Source: Xenopus tropicalis
Taxonomy: Eukaryota; Chordata; Amphibia; Anura; Pipidae
NCBI RefSeq assembly: GCF_000004195.4
Contig: NC_030681.2
Location: 140,488,006 to 140,552,005 of the forward strand
Direction of reading: 5' to 3'
DNA length: 64,000 nt
Shown: positions 1 to 12,225 of the stretch, piece by piece
Position numbering within the stretch: position 1 is the first letter of the stretch
Layout: each line of letters begins with the position of its first letter
Translations under genes and position numbers: made by a program
Notes under the pieces: model-generated
The model's input: the letters and a program-made list of their open reading frames with translations, nothing else
What the model was told of the DNA's origin: nothing
Databases searched by the model: none

Positions 1-875
1 AGGCACCAGGTAACTGCGGTTCAAAAAAAGTGGGCGGAGCCACCAACAGCCAATCAGATTTACCTATTGACTTTAAATGGGGAAATTCAACCTGCTGCCA
101 TTCTCACAGTAATAACCCCAGGGTCCCCAAACTTTGCACAGTCACTGCGTGACTTTGTACTCAAGGTTAGAAAAAGTGGGCGGGGCCACCAAAATCCAAT
201 CACATTTCTGTCATTGTTTTCAGTGGGGAAATTCTAACTGCTGCCATTCTCACATGTTTAATGTCAGGGTCCCCAAACTTTGCACAGTTTGTCACTGGCT
301 GACTATGTTGGCCACCAACAGCCAATCAGATTTCACCTATAGACTTCATATGTTTAAATTTAAACTGCTGCCATTCTAAGGGCCCCAAACTTTGTAGAGC
401 TAGTCACCAGGTAACTGCGGTTCAGAGTTAAAAAAAGTGGGTGGAGCCACAAACAGCCAATCCATTTCCACCCATTACATTTCATTGGTTTATATTTAAA
501 CTGATGCCATTATTTAAGTATTAATTCCAGGATTGTTACACTTTGCAAAGTTAGTCACTGGGTATTTGCAGTTCAAAGTTAGAACAAGTGGGTGGAGCCA
601 CAAACAGCCAATCACATTTCACCTATTTACTTTCAATGGTGAAGTGTAAAATGCTGTCAGTCTCACAATTTTTATGCCTGAGTCCCCAAATTTTGCAAAG
701 TTGGTCACTGGGGGACTGCAGTTCAAAAATAGGAAAAGTGGGTGGGGCCACTAACAGCCAATCAGATTTCATCCATTGAATTTTATTGGTTTAAATATAA
801 AATGCTGCCATTCTCACACTATCTATGCCAGGGTGCCCACTGTTTGTCACTGGGTGACTTCGGCTCAAGGTTACA
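1..875. repeat. ~150-bp degenerate tandem repeat, about six units
   Basis: The motif gtgggcggagccacc followed by agccaatcaga recurs near 29, 176, 300, 437, 587 and 738. Between occurrences each unit carries 'ctgctgccattctcac', 'gggtccccaaactttgc' and 'agtcactgggtaactgc'. Spacing is 130-150 bp and units differ by substitutions and small gaps. The array is cut by the left window edge. It lies in the nbas intron after exon i. Short frames in it show the same repeated words in different frames and are not genes. Confidence 0.85.
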
Positions 876-1023
876 GGGATATTACAGCAATATCCATAAC
901 ACCATTAGGGTGTACTGTATAATTAATATTCAAATTCAATGCAGGTATTTTTGATTACCAGAAATTCATTACAGGGACCTGTCTTAACATTATCCCAAAA
1001 TGTGGAAAGACACACCAAGATAT
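876..1023. other. short unique intron sequence
   Basis: AT-rich DNA between the 150-bp array and the MITE that carries the satellite. Nothing else is recognisable. Confidence 0.5.
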
Positions 1024-4000
1024 AGGGGCAGATTTACTAATCCATGAATGCTTTAAGCGTTCATTCAAAAGTTCTGAGCGTATTTTCCGGCGACTTTTTC
1101 GTCAATTGCACAACTTTTTCGTATTTTGAGTGACTTTTTCGTACTTTGCAACAAAATTTGTGGGACAAAATCATATTGTCGCGCCGAGTACGAAAGTTTC
1201 GGATTCATTCAAACTTCGGTATCATGACTTTCCTTGGGCTGGGTTGGAGCTGCAGAGTGCCATTGAGCCCTATGGGAGACTTTCCTTGGGCCGGGTTGGA
1301 GCTGCAGAGTGCCATTGAGCCCTATGGGAGACTTTCCTTGGGCCGGGTTGGAGCTGCAGAGTGCCATTGAGCCCTATGGGAGGCTTTCCTTGGGCCGGGT
1401 TGGAGCTGCAGAGTGTCATTGAGCCCTATGGGAGACTTTCCTTGGGCCGGGTTGGAGCTGCAGAGTGCCATTGAGCCCTATGGGAGACTTTCCTTGGGCC
1501 GGGTTGGAGCTGCAGAGTGCCATTGAGTCCTATGGGAGACTTTCCTTGGGCCGGGTTGGAGCTGCAGAGTGCCATTGAGCCCTATGGGAGACTTTCCTTG
1601 AGCCGGGTTGGAGCTGCAGAGTGCCATTGAGCCCTATGGGACACTTTCCTTGGGCCGGGTTGGAGCTGCAGAGTGCCATTGAGCCCTATGGGAGACTTTC
1701 CTTGGGCCGGGTTGGAGCTGCAGAGTGCCATTGAGCCCTATGGGAGACTTTCCTTGGGCCAGGTTGGAGCTGCAGAGTGCCATTGAGTCCTATGGGAGAC
1801 TTTCCTTGGGCCGGGTTGGAGCTGCAGAGTGCCATTGAGCCCTATGGGAGACTTTCCTTGGGCCAGGTTGGAGCTGCAGAGTGCCATTGAGCCCTATGGG
1901 AGGCTTTCCTTGGGCCAGGTTGGAGCTGCAGAGTGCCACTGAGCCCTATGGGAGACTTTCCTTGGGCCGGGTTGGAGCTGCAGAGTGCCATTGAGCCCTA
2001 TGGGAGACTTTCCTTGGGCCGGGTTAGAGCTGCAGAGTGCCATTGAGCCCTATGGGAGACTTTCCTTGGGCCAGGTTGGAGCTGCAGAGTGCCATTGAGC
2101 CCTATGGGAGACTTTCCTTGGGCCAGGTTGGAGCTGCAGAGTGCCATTGAGCCCTATGGGTGACTTTCCTTGGGCCGGGTTGGAGCTGCAGAGTGCCATT
2201 GAGCCCTATGGGACACTTTCCTTGGGCTGGGTTGGAGCTGCAGAGTGCCATTGAGCCCTATGGGAGACTTTCCTTGGGCCGGGTTGGAGCTGCAGAGTGC
2301 CATTGAGCCCTATGGGAGACTTTACTTGGGCCAGGTTGGAGCTGCAGAGTGCCATTGAGCCCTATGGGAGACTTTCCTTGGGCCAGGTTGGAGCTGCAGA
2401 GTGCCATTGAGCCCTATGGGAGACTTTCCTTGGGCCGGGTTGGAGCTGCAGAGTGCCATTGAGCCCTATGGGAGACTTTCCTTGGGCCAGGTTGGAGCTG
2501 CAGAGTGCCATTGAGCCCTATGGGAGGCTTTCCTTGGGCCGGGTTGGAGCTGCAGAGTGCCATTGAGCCCTATGGGAGACTTTCCTTGGGCCGGGTTGGA
2601 GCTGCAGAGTGCCATTGAGCCCTATGGGAGACTTTCCTTGAGCCGGGTTGGAGCTGCAGAGTGCTATTGAGACCTACGGGAGACTTTCCTTGGGCCGGGT
2701 TGGAGCTGCAGAGTGCCATTGAGCCCTATGGGAGACTTTCCTTGGGCCGGGTTGGAGCTGCAGAGTGCCATTGAGCCCTATGGGAGACTTTCCTTGGGCC
2801 GGGTTAGAGCTGCAGAGTGCCATTGAGCCCTATGGAAGACTTTCCTTGGGCCGGGTTGGAGCTGCAGAGTGCCATTGAGCCCTATGGGAGACTTTCCTTG
2901 GGCCAGGTTGGAGCTGCAGAGTGCCACTGAGCCCTATGGGTGACTTTCCTTGGGCCGGGTTGGAGCTGCAGAGTGCCATTGAGCCCTATGGGACACTTTC
3001 CTTGGGCTGGGTTGGAGCTGCAGAGTGCTATTGAGACCTATGGGAGACTTTCCTTGGGCCGGGTTGGAGCTGCAGAGTGCCATTGAGCCCTAGGGGAGAC
3101 TTTCCTTGGGCCGGGTTAGAGCTGCAGAGTGCCATTGAGCCCTATGGAAGACTTTCCTTGGGCCGGGTTGGAGCTGCAGAGTGCCATTGAGCCCTATGGG
3201 AGACTTTCCTTGGGCCAGGTTGGAGCTGCAGAGTGCCATTGAGCCCTATGGGTGACTTTCCTTGGGCCGGGTTGGAGCTGCAGAGTGCCATTGAGCCCTA
3301 TGGGACACTTTCCTTGGGCTGGGTTGGAGCTGAAGAGTGCTATTGAGACCTATGGGAGACTTTCCTTGGGCCGGGTTGGAGCTGCAGAGTGCCATTGAGC
3401 CCTATGGGAGACTTTCCTTGGGCCGGGTTGGAGCTGCAGAGTGCCATTGAGCCCTATGGGAGACTTTCCTTGGGCCGGGTTAGAGCTGCAGAGTGCCATT
3501 GAGCCCTATGGAAGACTTTCCTTGGGCCGGGTTGGAGCTGCAGAGTGCCATTGAGCCCTATGGGAGACTTTCCTTGGGCCGGGTTGGAGCTGCAGAGTGC
3601 CATTGAGCCCTATGGGAGACTTTACTTGGGCCAGGTTGGAGCTGCAGAGTGCGATTGAGCCCTATGGGAGACTTTCCTTGGGCCGGGTTGGAGCTGCAGA
3701 GTGCCATTGAGCCCTATGGGAGACTTTCCTTGGGCCAGGTTGGAGCTGCAGAGTGCCATTGAGCCCTATGGGAGGCTTTCCTTGGGCCAGGTTGGAGCTG
3801 CAGAGTGCCATTGAGCCCTATGGGAGACTTTCCTTGGGCCGGGTTGGAGCTGCAGAGTGCCATTGAGCCCTATGGAAGACTTTCCTTGGGCCGGGTTGGA
3901 GCTGCAGAGTGCCATTGAGCCCTATGGGAGACTTTCCTTGGGCCAGGTTGGAGCTGCAGAGTGCCATTGAGCCCTATGGGTGACTTTCCTTGGGCCGGGT

Positions 4001-7000
4001 TGGAGCTGCAGAGTGCCATTGAGCCCTATGGGACACTTTCCTTGGGCTGGGTTGGAGCTGCAGAGTGCCATTGAGCCCTATGGGAGACTTTCCTTGGGCC
4101 GGGTTGGAGCTGCAGAGTGCCATTGAGCCCTATGGGAGACTTTCCTTGGGCCAGGTTGGAGCTGCAGAGTGCCATTGAGCCCTATGGGAGACTTTCCTTG
4201 GGCCAGGTTGGAGCTGCAGAGTGCCATTGAGCCCTATGGGAGACTTTCCTTGGGCCGGGTTGGAGCTGCAGAGTGCCATTGAGCCCTATGGGAGACTTTC
4301 CTTGGGCCAGGTTGGAGCTGCAGAGTGCCATTGAGCCCTATGGGAGGCTTTCCTTGGGCCGGGTTGGAGCTGCAGAGTGCCATTGAGCCCTATGGGAGAC
4401 TTTCCTTGGGCCGGGTTGGAGCTGCAGAGTGCCATTGAGCCCTATGGGAGACTTTCCTTGAGCCGGGTTGGAGCTGCAGAGTGCCATTGAGACCTATGGG
4501 AGACTTTCCTTGGGCCGGGTTGGAGCTGCAGAGTGCCATTGAGCCCTATGGGAGACTTTCCTTGGGCCGGGTTGGAGCTGCAGAGTGCCATTGAGCCCTA
4601 TGGGAGACTTTCCTTGGGCCGGGTTAGAGCTGCAGAGTGCCATTGAGCCCTATGGAAGACTTTCCTTGGGCCGGGTTGGAGCTGCAGAGTGCCATTGAGC
4701 CCTATGGGAGACTTTCCTTGGGCCAGGTTGGAGCTGCAGAGTGCCACTGAGCCCTATGGGTGACTTTCCTTGGGCCGGGTTGGAGCTGCAGAGTGCCATT
4801 GAGCCCTATGGGACACTTTCCTTGGGCTGGGTTGGAGCTGCAGAGTGCCATTGAGACCTATGGGAGACTTTCCTTGGGCCGGGTTGGAGCTGCAGAGTGC
4901 CATTGAGCCCTATGGGAGACTTTCCTTGGGCCGGGTTAGAGCTGCAGAGTGCCATTGAGCCCTATGGAAGACTTTCCTTGGGCCGGGTTGGAGCTGCAGA
5001 GTGCCATTGAGCCCTATGGGAGACTTTCCTTGGGCCAGGTTGGAGCTGCAGAGTGCCATTGAGCCCTATGGGTGACTTTCCTTGGGCCGGGTTGGAGCTG
5101 CAGAGTGCCATTGAGCCCTATGGGACACTTTCCTTGGGCCGGGTTGGAGCTGCAGAGTGCTATTGAGACCTATGGGAGACTTTCCTTGGGCCGGGTTGGA
5201 GCTGCAGAGTGCCATTGAGCCCTATGGGAGACTTTCCTTGGGCCGGGTTGGAGCTGCAGAGTGCCATTGAGCCCTATGGGAGACTTTCCTTGGGCCGGGT
5301 TAGAGCTGCAGAGTGCCATTGAGCCCTATGGAAGACTTTCCTTGGGCCGGGTTGGAGCTGCAGAGTGCCATTGAGCCCTATGGGAGACTTTCCTTGGGCC
5401 GGGTTGGAGCTGCAGAGTGCCATTGAGCCCTATGGGAGACTTTACTTGGGCCAGGTTGGAGCTGCAGAGTGCGATTGAGCCCTATGGGAGACTTTCCTTG
5501 GGCCGGGTTGGAGCTGCAGAGTGCCATTGAGCCCTATGGGAGACTTTCCTTGGGCCAGGTTGGAGCTGCAGAGTGCCATTGAGCCCTATGGGAGGCTTTC
5601 ATTGGGCCAGGTTGGAGCTGCAGAGTGCCATTGAGCCCTATGGGAGACTTTCCTTGGGCCGGGTTGGAGCTGCAGAGTGCCATTGAGCCCTATGGAAGAC
5701 TTTCCTTGGGCCGGGTTGGAGCTGCAGAGTGCCATTGAGCCCTATGGGAGACTTTCCTTGGGCCAGGTTGGAGCTGCAGAGTGCCATTGTGCCCTATGGG
5801 TGACTTTCCTTGGGCCGGGTTGGAGCTGCAGAGTGCCATTGAGCCCTATGGGACACTTTCCTTGGGCTGGGTTGGAGCTGCAGAGTGCTATTGAGACCTA
5901 TGGGAGACTTTCCTTGGGCCGGGTTGGAGCTGCAGAGTGCCATTGAGCCCTATGGGAGACTTTCCTTGGGCCGGGTTAGAGCTGCAGAGTGCCATTGAGC
6001 CCTATGGAAGACTTTCCTTGGGCCGGGTTGGAGCTGCAGAGTGCCATTGAGCCCTATGGGAGACTTTCCTTGGGCCAGGTTGGAGCTGCAGAGTGCCATT
6101 GAGCCCTATGGGTGACTTTCCTTGGGCCGGGTTGGAGCTGCAGAGTGCCATTGAGCCCTATGGGACACTTTCCTTGGGCTGGGTTGGAGCTGCAGAGTGC
6201 CATTGAGCCCTATGGGAGACTTTCCTTGGGCCGGGTTGGAGCTGCAGAGTGCCATTGAGCCCTATGGGAGACTTTCCTTGAGCCGGGTTGGAGCTGCAGA
6301 GTGCTATTGAGACCTATGGGAGACTTTCCTTGGGCCGGGTTGGAGCTGCAGAGTGCCATTGAGCCCTATGGGAGACTTTCCTTGGGCCGGGTTGGAGCTG
6401 CAGAGTGCCATTGAGCCCTATGGGAGACTTTCCTTGGGCCGGGTTAGAGCTGCAGAGTGCCATTGAGCCCTATGGAAGACTTTCCTTGGGCCGGGTTGGA
6501 GCTGCAGAGTGCCATTGAGCCCTATGGGAGACTTTCCTTGGGCCAGGTTGGAGCTGCAGAGTGCCATTGAGCCCTATGGGTGACTTTCCTTGGGCCGGGT
6601 TGGAGCTGCAGAGTGCCATTGAGCCCTATGGGACACTTTCCTTGGGCTGGGTTGGAGCTGCAGAGTGCCATTGAGCCCTATGGGAGACTTTCCTTGGGCC
6701 GGGTTGGAGCTGCAGAGTGCAATTGAGCCCTATGGGAGACTTTCTTGGGCCAGGTTAGAGCTGCAGAGTGCCATTGAGCCCCATGGGAGGCTTTCCTTGG
6801 GCCGGGTTGGAGCTGCAGAGTGCCATTGAGCCCTATGGGAGACTTTCCTTGGGCTGGGTTGGAGCTGCAGAGTGCCATTGAGCCCTATGGGAGACTTTTC
6901 TTGGGCTAAGTTGGAGCTGCAGAGTGCCATTGAGCCCTATGGGAAACTTTCCTTGGGCCGGGTTGGAGCTGCAGAGTGCCATTGAGTCCTATGGGTGACT

Positions 7001-10000
7001 TTCCTTGGGCCGGGTTGGAGCTGCAGAGTGCGATTGAGGCCTATGGGAGACTTGGGCCAGGTTGGAGCTGCAGAGTGCCATTGAGCCCTATGGGAGACTT
7101 TCCTTGGGCCGGGTTGGAGCTGCAGAGTGCCATTGAGCCCTATGGGAGACTTTCCTTGGGCCGGGTTGGAGCTGCAGAGTGCCATTGAGTCCTATGGGAG
7201 ACTTTCCTTGGGCCAGGTTGGAGCTGCAGAGTGCCATTGAGTCCTATGGGAGACTTTCCTTGGGCCGGGTTGGAGCTGCAGAGTGCCATTGAGCCCTATG
7301 GGAGACTTTCCTTGGGCCGGGTTGGAGCTGCAGAGTGCCATTGAGCCCTATGGGAGACTTTCCTTGGGCCGGGTTAGAGCTGCAGAGTGCCATTGAGCCC
7401 TATGGAAGACTTTCCTTGGGCCGGGTTGGAGCTGCAGAGTGCCATTGAGCCCTATGGGAGACTTTCCTTGGGCCAGGTTGGAGCTGCAGATTGCCATTGA
7501 GCCCTATGGGTGACTTTCCTTGGGCCGGGTTGGAGCTGCAGAGTGCCATTGAGCCCTATGGGACACTTTCCTTGGGCTCGGTTGGAGCTGCAGAGTGCCA
7601 TTGAGCCCTATGGGAGACTTTCCTTGGGCCGGGTTGGAGCTGCAGAGTGCAATTGAGCCCTATGGGAGACTTTCTTGGGCCAGGTTGGAGCTGCAGAGTG
7701 CCATTGAGCCCCATGGGAGGCTTTCCTTGGGCCGGGTTGGAGCTGCAGAGTGCCATTGAGCCCTATGGGAGACTTTCCTTGGGCTGGGTTGGAGCTGCAG
7801 AGTGCCATTGAGCCCTATGGGAGACTTTTCTTGGGCCAAGTTGGAGCTGCAGAGTGCCATTGAGCCCTATGGGAGACTTTCCTTGGGCCGGGTTGGAGCT
7901 GCAGAGTGCCATTGAGTCCTATGGGTGACTTTCCTTGGGCCGGGTTGGAGCTGCAGAGTGCCATTGAGCCCTATGGGAGACTTGGGCCAGGATGGAGCTG
8001 CAGAGTGCCATTGAGCCCTATGGGAGACTTTCCTTGGGCCGGGTTGGAGCTGCAGAGTGCCATTGAGCCCTATGGGAGACTTGGGCCAGGTTGGAGCTGC
8101 AGAGTGCCATTGAGCCCTATGGGAGACTTGGGCCAGGTTGGAGCTGCAGAGTGCCATTGAGCCCTATGGAAGACTTTCCTTGGGCCGGGTTGGAGCTGCA
8201 GAGTGCCATTGAGCCCTATGGGAGACTTTCCTTGGGCCGGGTTGGAGCTGCAGAGTGCCATTGAGTCCTATGGGAGACTTTCCTTGGGCCAGGTTGGAGC
8301 TGCAGAGTGCCATTGAGCCCTATTGGAGACTTTCCTTGGGCCGGGTTGGAGCTGCAGAGTGCCATTGAGCCCTATGGGAGACTTGGGCCAGGTTGGAGCT
8401 GCAGAGTGCCATTGAGCCCTATGGGAGACTTTCCTTGGGCCGGGTTGGAGCTGCAGAGTGCCATTGAGCCCTATGGGAGACTTTCCTTGGGCCGGGTTGG
8501 AGCTGCAGAGTGCCATTGAGCCCTATGGGAGACTTTCCTTGGGCAGGGTTGGAGCTGCAGAGTGCCATTGAGTCCTATGGGAGACTTTCCTTGGGCCAGG
8601 TTGGAGCTGCAGAGTGCCATTGAGTCCTATGGGAGACTTTCCTTGGGCCGGGTTGGAGCTGCAGAGTGCCATTGAGCCCTATGGGAGACTTTCCTTGGGC
8701 CGGGTTGGGGCTGCAGAGTGCCATTGAGCCCTATGGGAGACTTGGGCCGGGTTGGAGCTGCAGAGTGCCATTGAGCCCTATGGGAGACTTTCCTTGGGCC
8801 GGGTTGGAGCTGCAGAGTGCCATTGAGTCCTATGGGAGACTTTCCTTGGGCCGGGTTGGAGCTGCAGAGTGCCATTGAGTCCTATGGGAGACTTTCCTTG
8901 GGCCGGGTTGGAGCTGCAGAGTGCCATTGAGCCCTATGGGAGACTTTCCTTGGGCCAGGTTGGAGCTGCAGAGTGCCATTGAGCCCTATGGGTGACTTTC
9001 CTTGGGCCGGGTTGGAGCTGCAGAGTGCCATTGAGCCCTATGGGAGACTTTCCTTGGGCCGGGTTGGAGCTGCAGAGTGCCATTGAGGCCTATGGGAGAC
9101 TTTCCTTGGGCCAGGTTGGAGCTGCAGAGTGCCATTGAGCCCTATGGGAGACTTTCCTTGGGCCGGGTTGGAGCTGCAGAGTGCCATTGAGCCCTATGGG
9201 AGACTTGGGCCAGGTTGGAGCTGCAGAGTGCCATTGAGCCCTATGGGAGACTTTCCTTGGGCCGGGTTGGAGCTGCAGAGTGCCATTGAGCCCTATGGGA
9301 GACTTGGGCCAGGTTGGAGCTGCAGAGTGCCATTGAGCCCTATGGGAGACTTTCCTTGGGCCGGGTTGGAGCTGCAGAGTGCCATTGAGCCCTATGGGAG
9401 ACTTTCCTTGGGCCGGGTTGGAGCTGCAGAGTGCCATTGAGTCCTATGGGAGACTTTCCTTGGGCCAGGTTGGAGCTGCAGAGTGCCATTGAGCCCTATG
9501 GGAGACTTTCCTTGGGCCGGGTTGGAGCTGCAGAGTGCCATTGAGCCCTATGGGAGACTTTCCTTGGGCCAGGTTGGAGCTGCAGAGTGCCATTGAGCCC
9601 TATGGGAGACTTTCCTTGGGCCAGGTTGGAGCTGCAGAGTGCCATTGAGTCCTATGGGAGACTTTCCTTGGGCCAGGTTGGAGCTGCAGAGTGCCATTGA
9701 GCCCTATGGGAGACTTTCCTTGGGCCGGGTTGGGGCTGCAGAGTGCCATTGAGCCCTATGGGAGACTTGGGCCGGGTTGGAGCTGCAGAGTGCCATTGAG
9801 CCCTATGGGAGACTTCCTTGGGCCGGGTTGGAGCTGCAGAGTGCCATTGAGTCCTATGGGAGACTTTCCTTGGGCCAGGTTGGAGCTGCAGAGTGCCATT
9901 GAGCCCTATGGGAGACTTTCCTTGGGCCGGGTTGGAGCTGCAGAGTGCAATTGAGCCCTATGGGAGACTTTCCTTGGGCCGGGTTGGAGCTGCAGAGTGC

Positions 10001-11486
10001 CATTGAGCCCTATGGGAGACTTTCCTTGGGCCAGGTTGGAGCTGCAGAGTGCCATTGAGCCCTATGGGAGACTTTCCTTGGGCCAGGTTGGAGCTGCAGA
10101 GTGCCATTGAGTCCTATGGGAGACTTTCCTTGGGCCAGGTTGGAGCTGCAGAGTGCCATTGAGCCCTATGGGAGACTTTCCTTGGGCCGGGTTGGGGCTG
10201 CAGAGTGCCATTGAGCCCTATGGGAGACTTGGGCCGGGTTGGAGCTGCAGAGTGCCATTGAGCCCTATGGGAGACTTTCCTTGGGCCGGGTTGGAGCTGC
10301 AGAGTGCCATTGAGGCCTATGGGAGACTTTCCTTGGGCCAGGTTGGAGCTGCAGAGTGCCATTGAACCCTATGGGAGACTTTCCTTGGGCCGGGTTGGAG
10401 CTGCAGAGTGCCATTGAGCCCTATGGGAGACTTTCCTTGGGCCGGGTTGGAGCTGCAGAGTGCAATTGAGCCCCATGGGAGGCTTTCCTTGGGCCTGTTT
10501 GGAGCTGCAGAGTGCCATTGAGCCCTATGGGAGACTTTCCTTGGGCCAGGTTGGAGCTGCAGAATGCCATTGAGCCCTATGGGAGACTTTCCTTGGGCCA
10601 GGTTGGAGCTGCAGAGTGCCATTGAGCCCTATGGGAGACTTTCCTTTGGCCAGGTTGGAGCTGCAGAGTGCCATTGAGCCCTATGGGAGACTATCCTTGG
10701 GCCGGGTTGGAGCTGCAGAGTGCCATTGAGCCCTATGGGAGACTTTCCTTGGGCCGGGTTGGAGCTGCAGAGTGCCATTGAGCCCTATGGGAGACTTTCC
10801 TTGGGCCGGGTTGGAGCTGCAGAGTGCAATTGAGCCCCATGGGAGGCTTTCCTTGGGCCGGGTTGGAGCTGCAGAGTGCCATTGAGCCCTATGGGAGACT
10901 TTCCTTGGGCCAGGTTGGAGCTGCAGAGTGCCATTGAGCCCTATGGGAGACTTTCCTTGGGCCGGGTTGGAGTTGCAGAGTTCCATTGAGCCCTATGGGA
11001 GACTTTCCTTGGGCCAGGTTGGAGCTGCAGAGTGCCATTGAGCCCTATGGGAGACTTTCCTTGGGCCAGGTTGGAGCTGCAGAGTGCCATTGAGCCCTAT
11101 GGGAGACTTTCCTTTGGCCAGGTTGGAGCTGCAGAGTGCCATTGAGCCCTATGGGAGACTATCCTTGGGCCGGGTTGGAGCTGCAGAGTGCCATTGAGCC
11201 CTATGGGAGACTTTCCTTGGGCCGGGTTGGAGCTGCAGAGTGCCATTGAGCCATATGGGAGACTTCCAAAATCATGCACAGAAGGATCAAAGTCAGAAAG
11301 GATTTTCTGCATTTTACGATCGTTCGGTACGAAAATGTAGTGACTTTCAGATTGCCAATACGTTATTATCGTGATGATTTTTTCGTAAGCATATTCGTGA
11401 TATTTGCGATCTTAAGAAATTATCGTATGTAATCTGAATTTGTCCCATTTGGGATTCAAACTCGTGCTTTCATGAATCGGCCCCTT
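1024..11486. mobile_element. MITE split by, and probably the source of, the 52-bp satellite
   Basis: The left flank (1024-1224) starts ggggcagatttactaatcc with catgaatg close behind. The right flank (11266-11486) ends catgaatcggcccc. In reverse complement this gives a matching terminus (ggggcc-gatt-catga), so the two flanks look like the two ends of one element. Both flanks are rich in Xenopus-type cgtacgaaa and ttttcgt words and share none with the DNA outside. The satellite sits between them and its last unit runs straight into the right flank. No transposase is present. The target-site duplication could not be fixed by eye. Confidence 0.7.
1225..11265. repeat. 52-bp satellite array, ~193 units, ~10 kb
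   Basis: The monomer begins gggagactttccttgggccg and includes ttggagctgcagagtgccat and tgagccctat. It is 52 bp, about 60% G+C, with one CpG, one PstI site (ctgcag) and no A/T-rich tract. Units run head to tail without interruption. Frequent variants are gggagg, gggaca, gggtga, tggaag, ttagagctg and ccaggtt. A 47-bp unit lacking five bases of 'ctttcctt' occurs from about 7050 onwards, and a 51-bp unit near 6740 and 7670. Because 52 is one more than a multiple of three, every frame on both strands shows repeating peptides, none of them a real protein. The span divided by the unit gives about 193 copies. Confidence 0.97.
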
Positions 11487-11995
11487 AATCTGGCACAAAC
11501 ATCAGAACTTTCCTTGAAATAAATAGTATGCTATGGGGCACCAGATGCACCAATAAAGCTTCACCTTCAGCTTCCTTTCATAATAAACTTGGATATATGT
11601 TCAGCTAAATACATTGTGTGGGCCCCAGTTTCTGTGTGCAGCGCACATACCTTGCCTGCTTGAATGGGAAGATGAGACCTTTCTGGGGATGTTTATAGAT
11701 AAAGCCACAGCTGGCCCAACAATATAGCAGCTCCCACGCCTGCATATAAATAGAATTATGGATAGAAGCACTCACAGTGATATAAACCCTCGTATGATAC
11801 TGCCCATTCCACAGAAAATGAATGGAAGGAAACTATTACTCATAGAAACAGTATCATTCCCTGTTGGCCACTTTGCTTAGAGCCTGTAAAAGAGGCAACA
11901 TAATTCATAAAGGTGCTAATTCATGTACAAGCAATTCATCCTTCCCAACTCTAACACCAGACATGGCTCCCCCTGGTGGCTGACATGGAACATAC
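11487..11995. other. intron next to exon i, no feature seen
   Basis: Single-copy-looking DNA between the satellite-bearing MITE and the donor of exon i. I see no repeat or coding signal. Confidence 0.6.
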
Positions 11996-12225
11996 CTGGC
12001 CAAGTCCATACAGTTATCGGTCAGCGTGGCTGATGAATTGAAGTATTCTCTGCTTGCCGCCAATACCAGCGCAACACTTTTCTCATAGTTGACCTTGTAC
12101 TGGGCTCTGCCCTTGGTAGTGATGCTCACCGGAAGATCTATGGACAAGGAGTTGCAGTGCATCATTTGGCCGGCCAAGTGAATGTTTTCCAGCCGGCCCG
12201 AGCACAGCAAACTTTCCGCAAATAT
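11996..12225 (-). CDS. nbas: NBAS internal exon i (last one in the window)
   Basis: This 230-nt exon has acceptor cttttgcag and donor gtatgt. It begins at a codon boundary, encodes 76 codons and ends with AG of a split arginine. The peptide includes IFAESLLCSGRLENIHLAGQ, MMHC, and then LVLAASREYFNSSATLTDNC and MDLAR. The LLCS-x-RLENIHLAGQMMHC and LVLAASREYFNSS stretches are near-identical to recalled vertebrate NBAS. The downstream intron holds the 10-kb satellite, whose right edge lies about 730 bp from this donor. No further exon is seen to the left edge of the window. Confidence 0.97.

Noticed and set aside
5677..11312. Many 60-115-codon frames on both strands with LELQSAIEPYGRL or ALCSSNPAQGK motifs
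   Set aside because: They are the 52-bp satellite read in rotating frames. The longer ones occur where 47-bp units shift phase.
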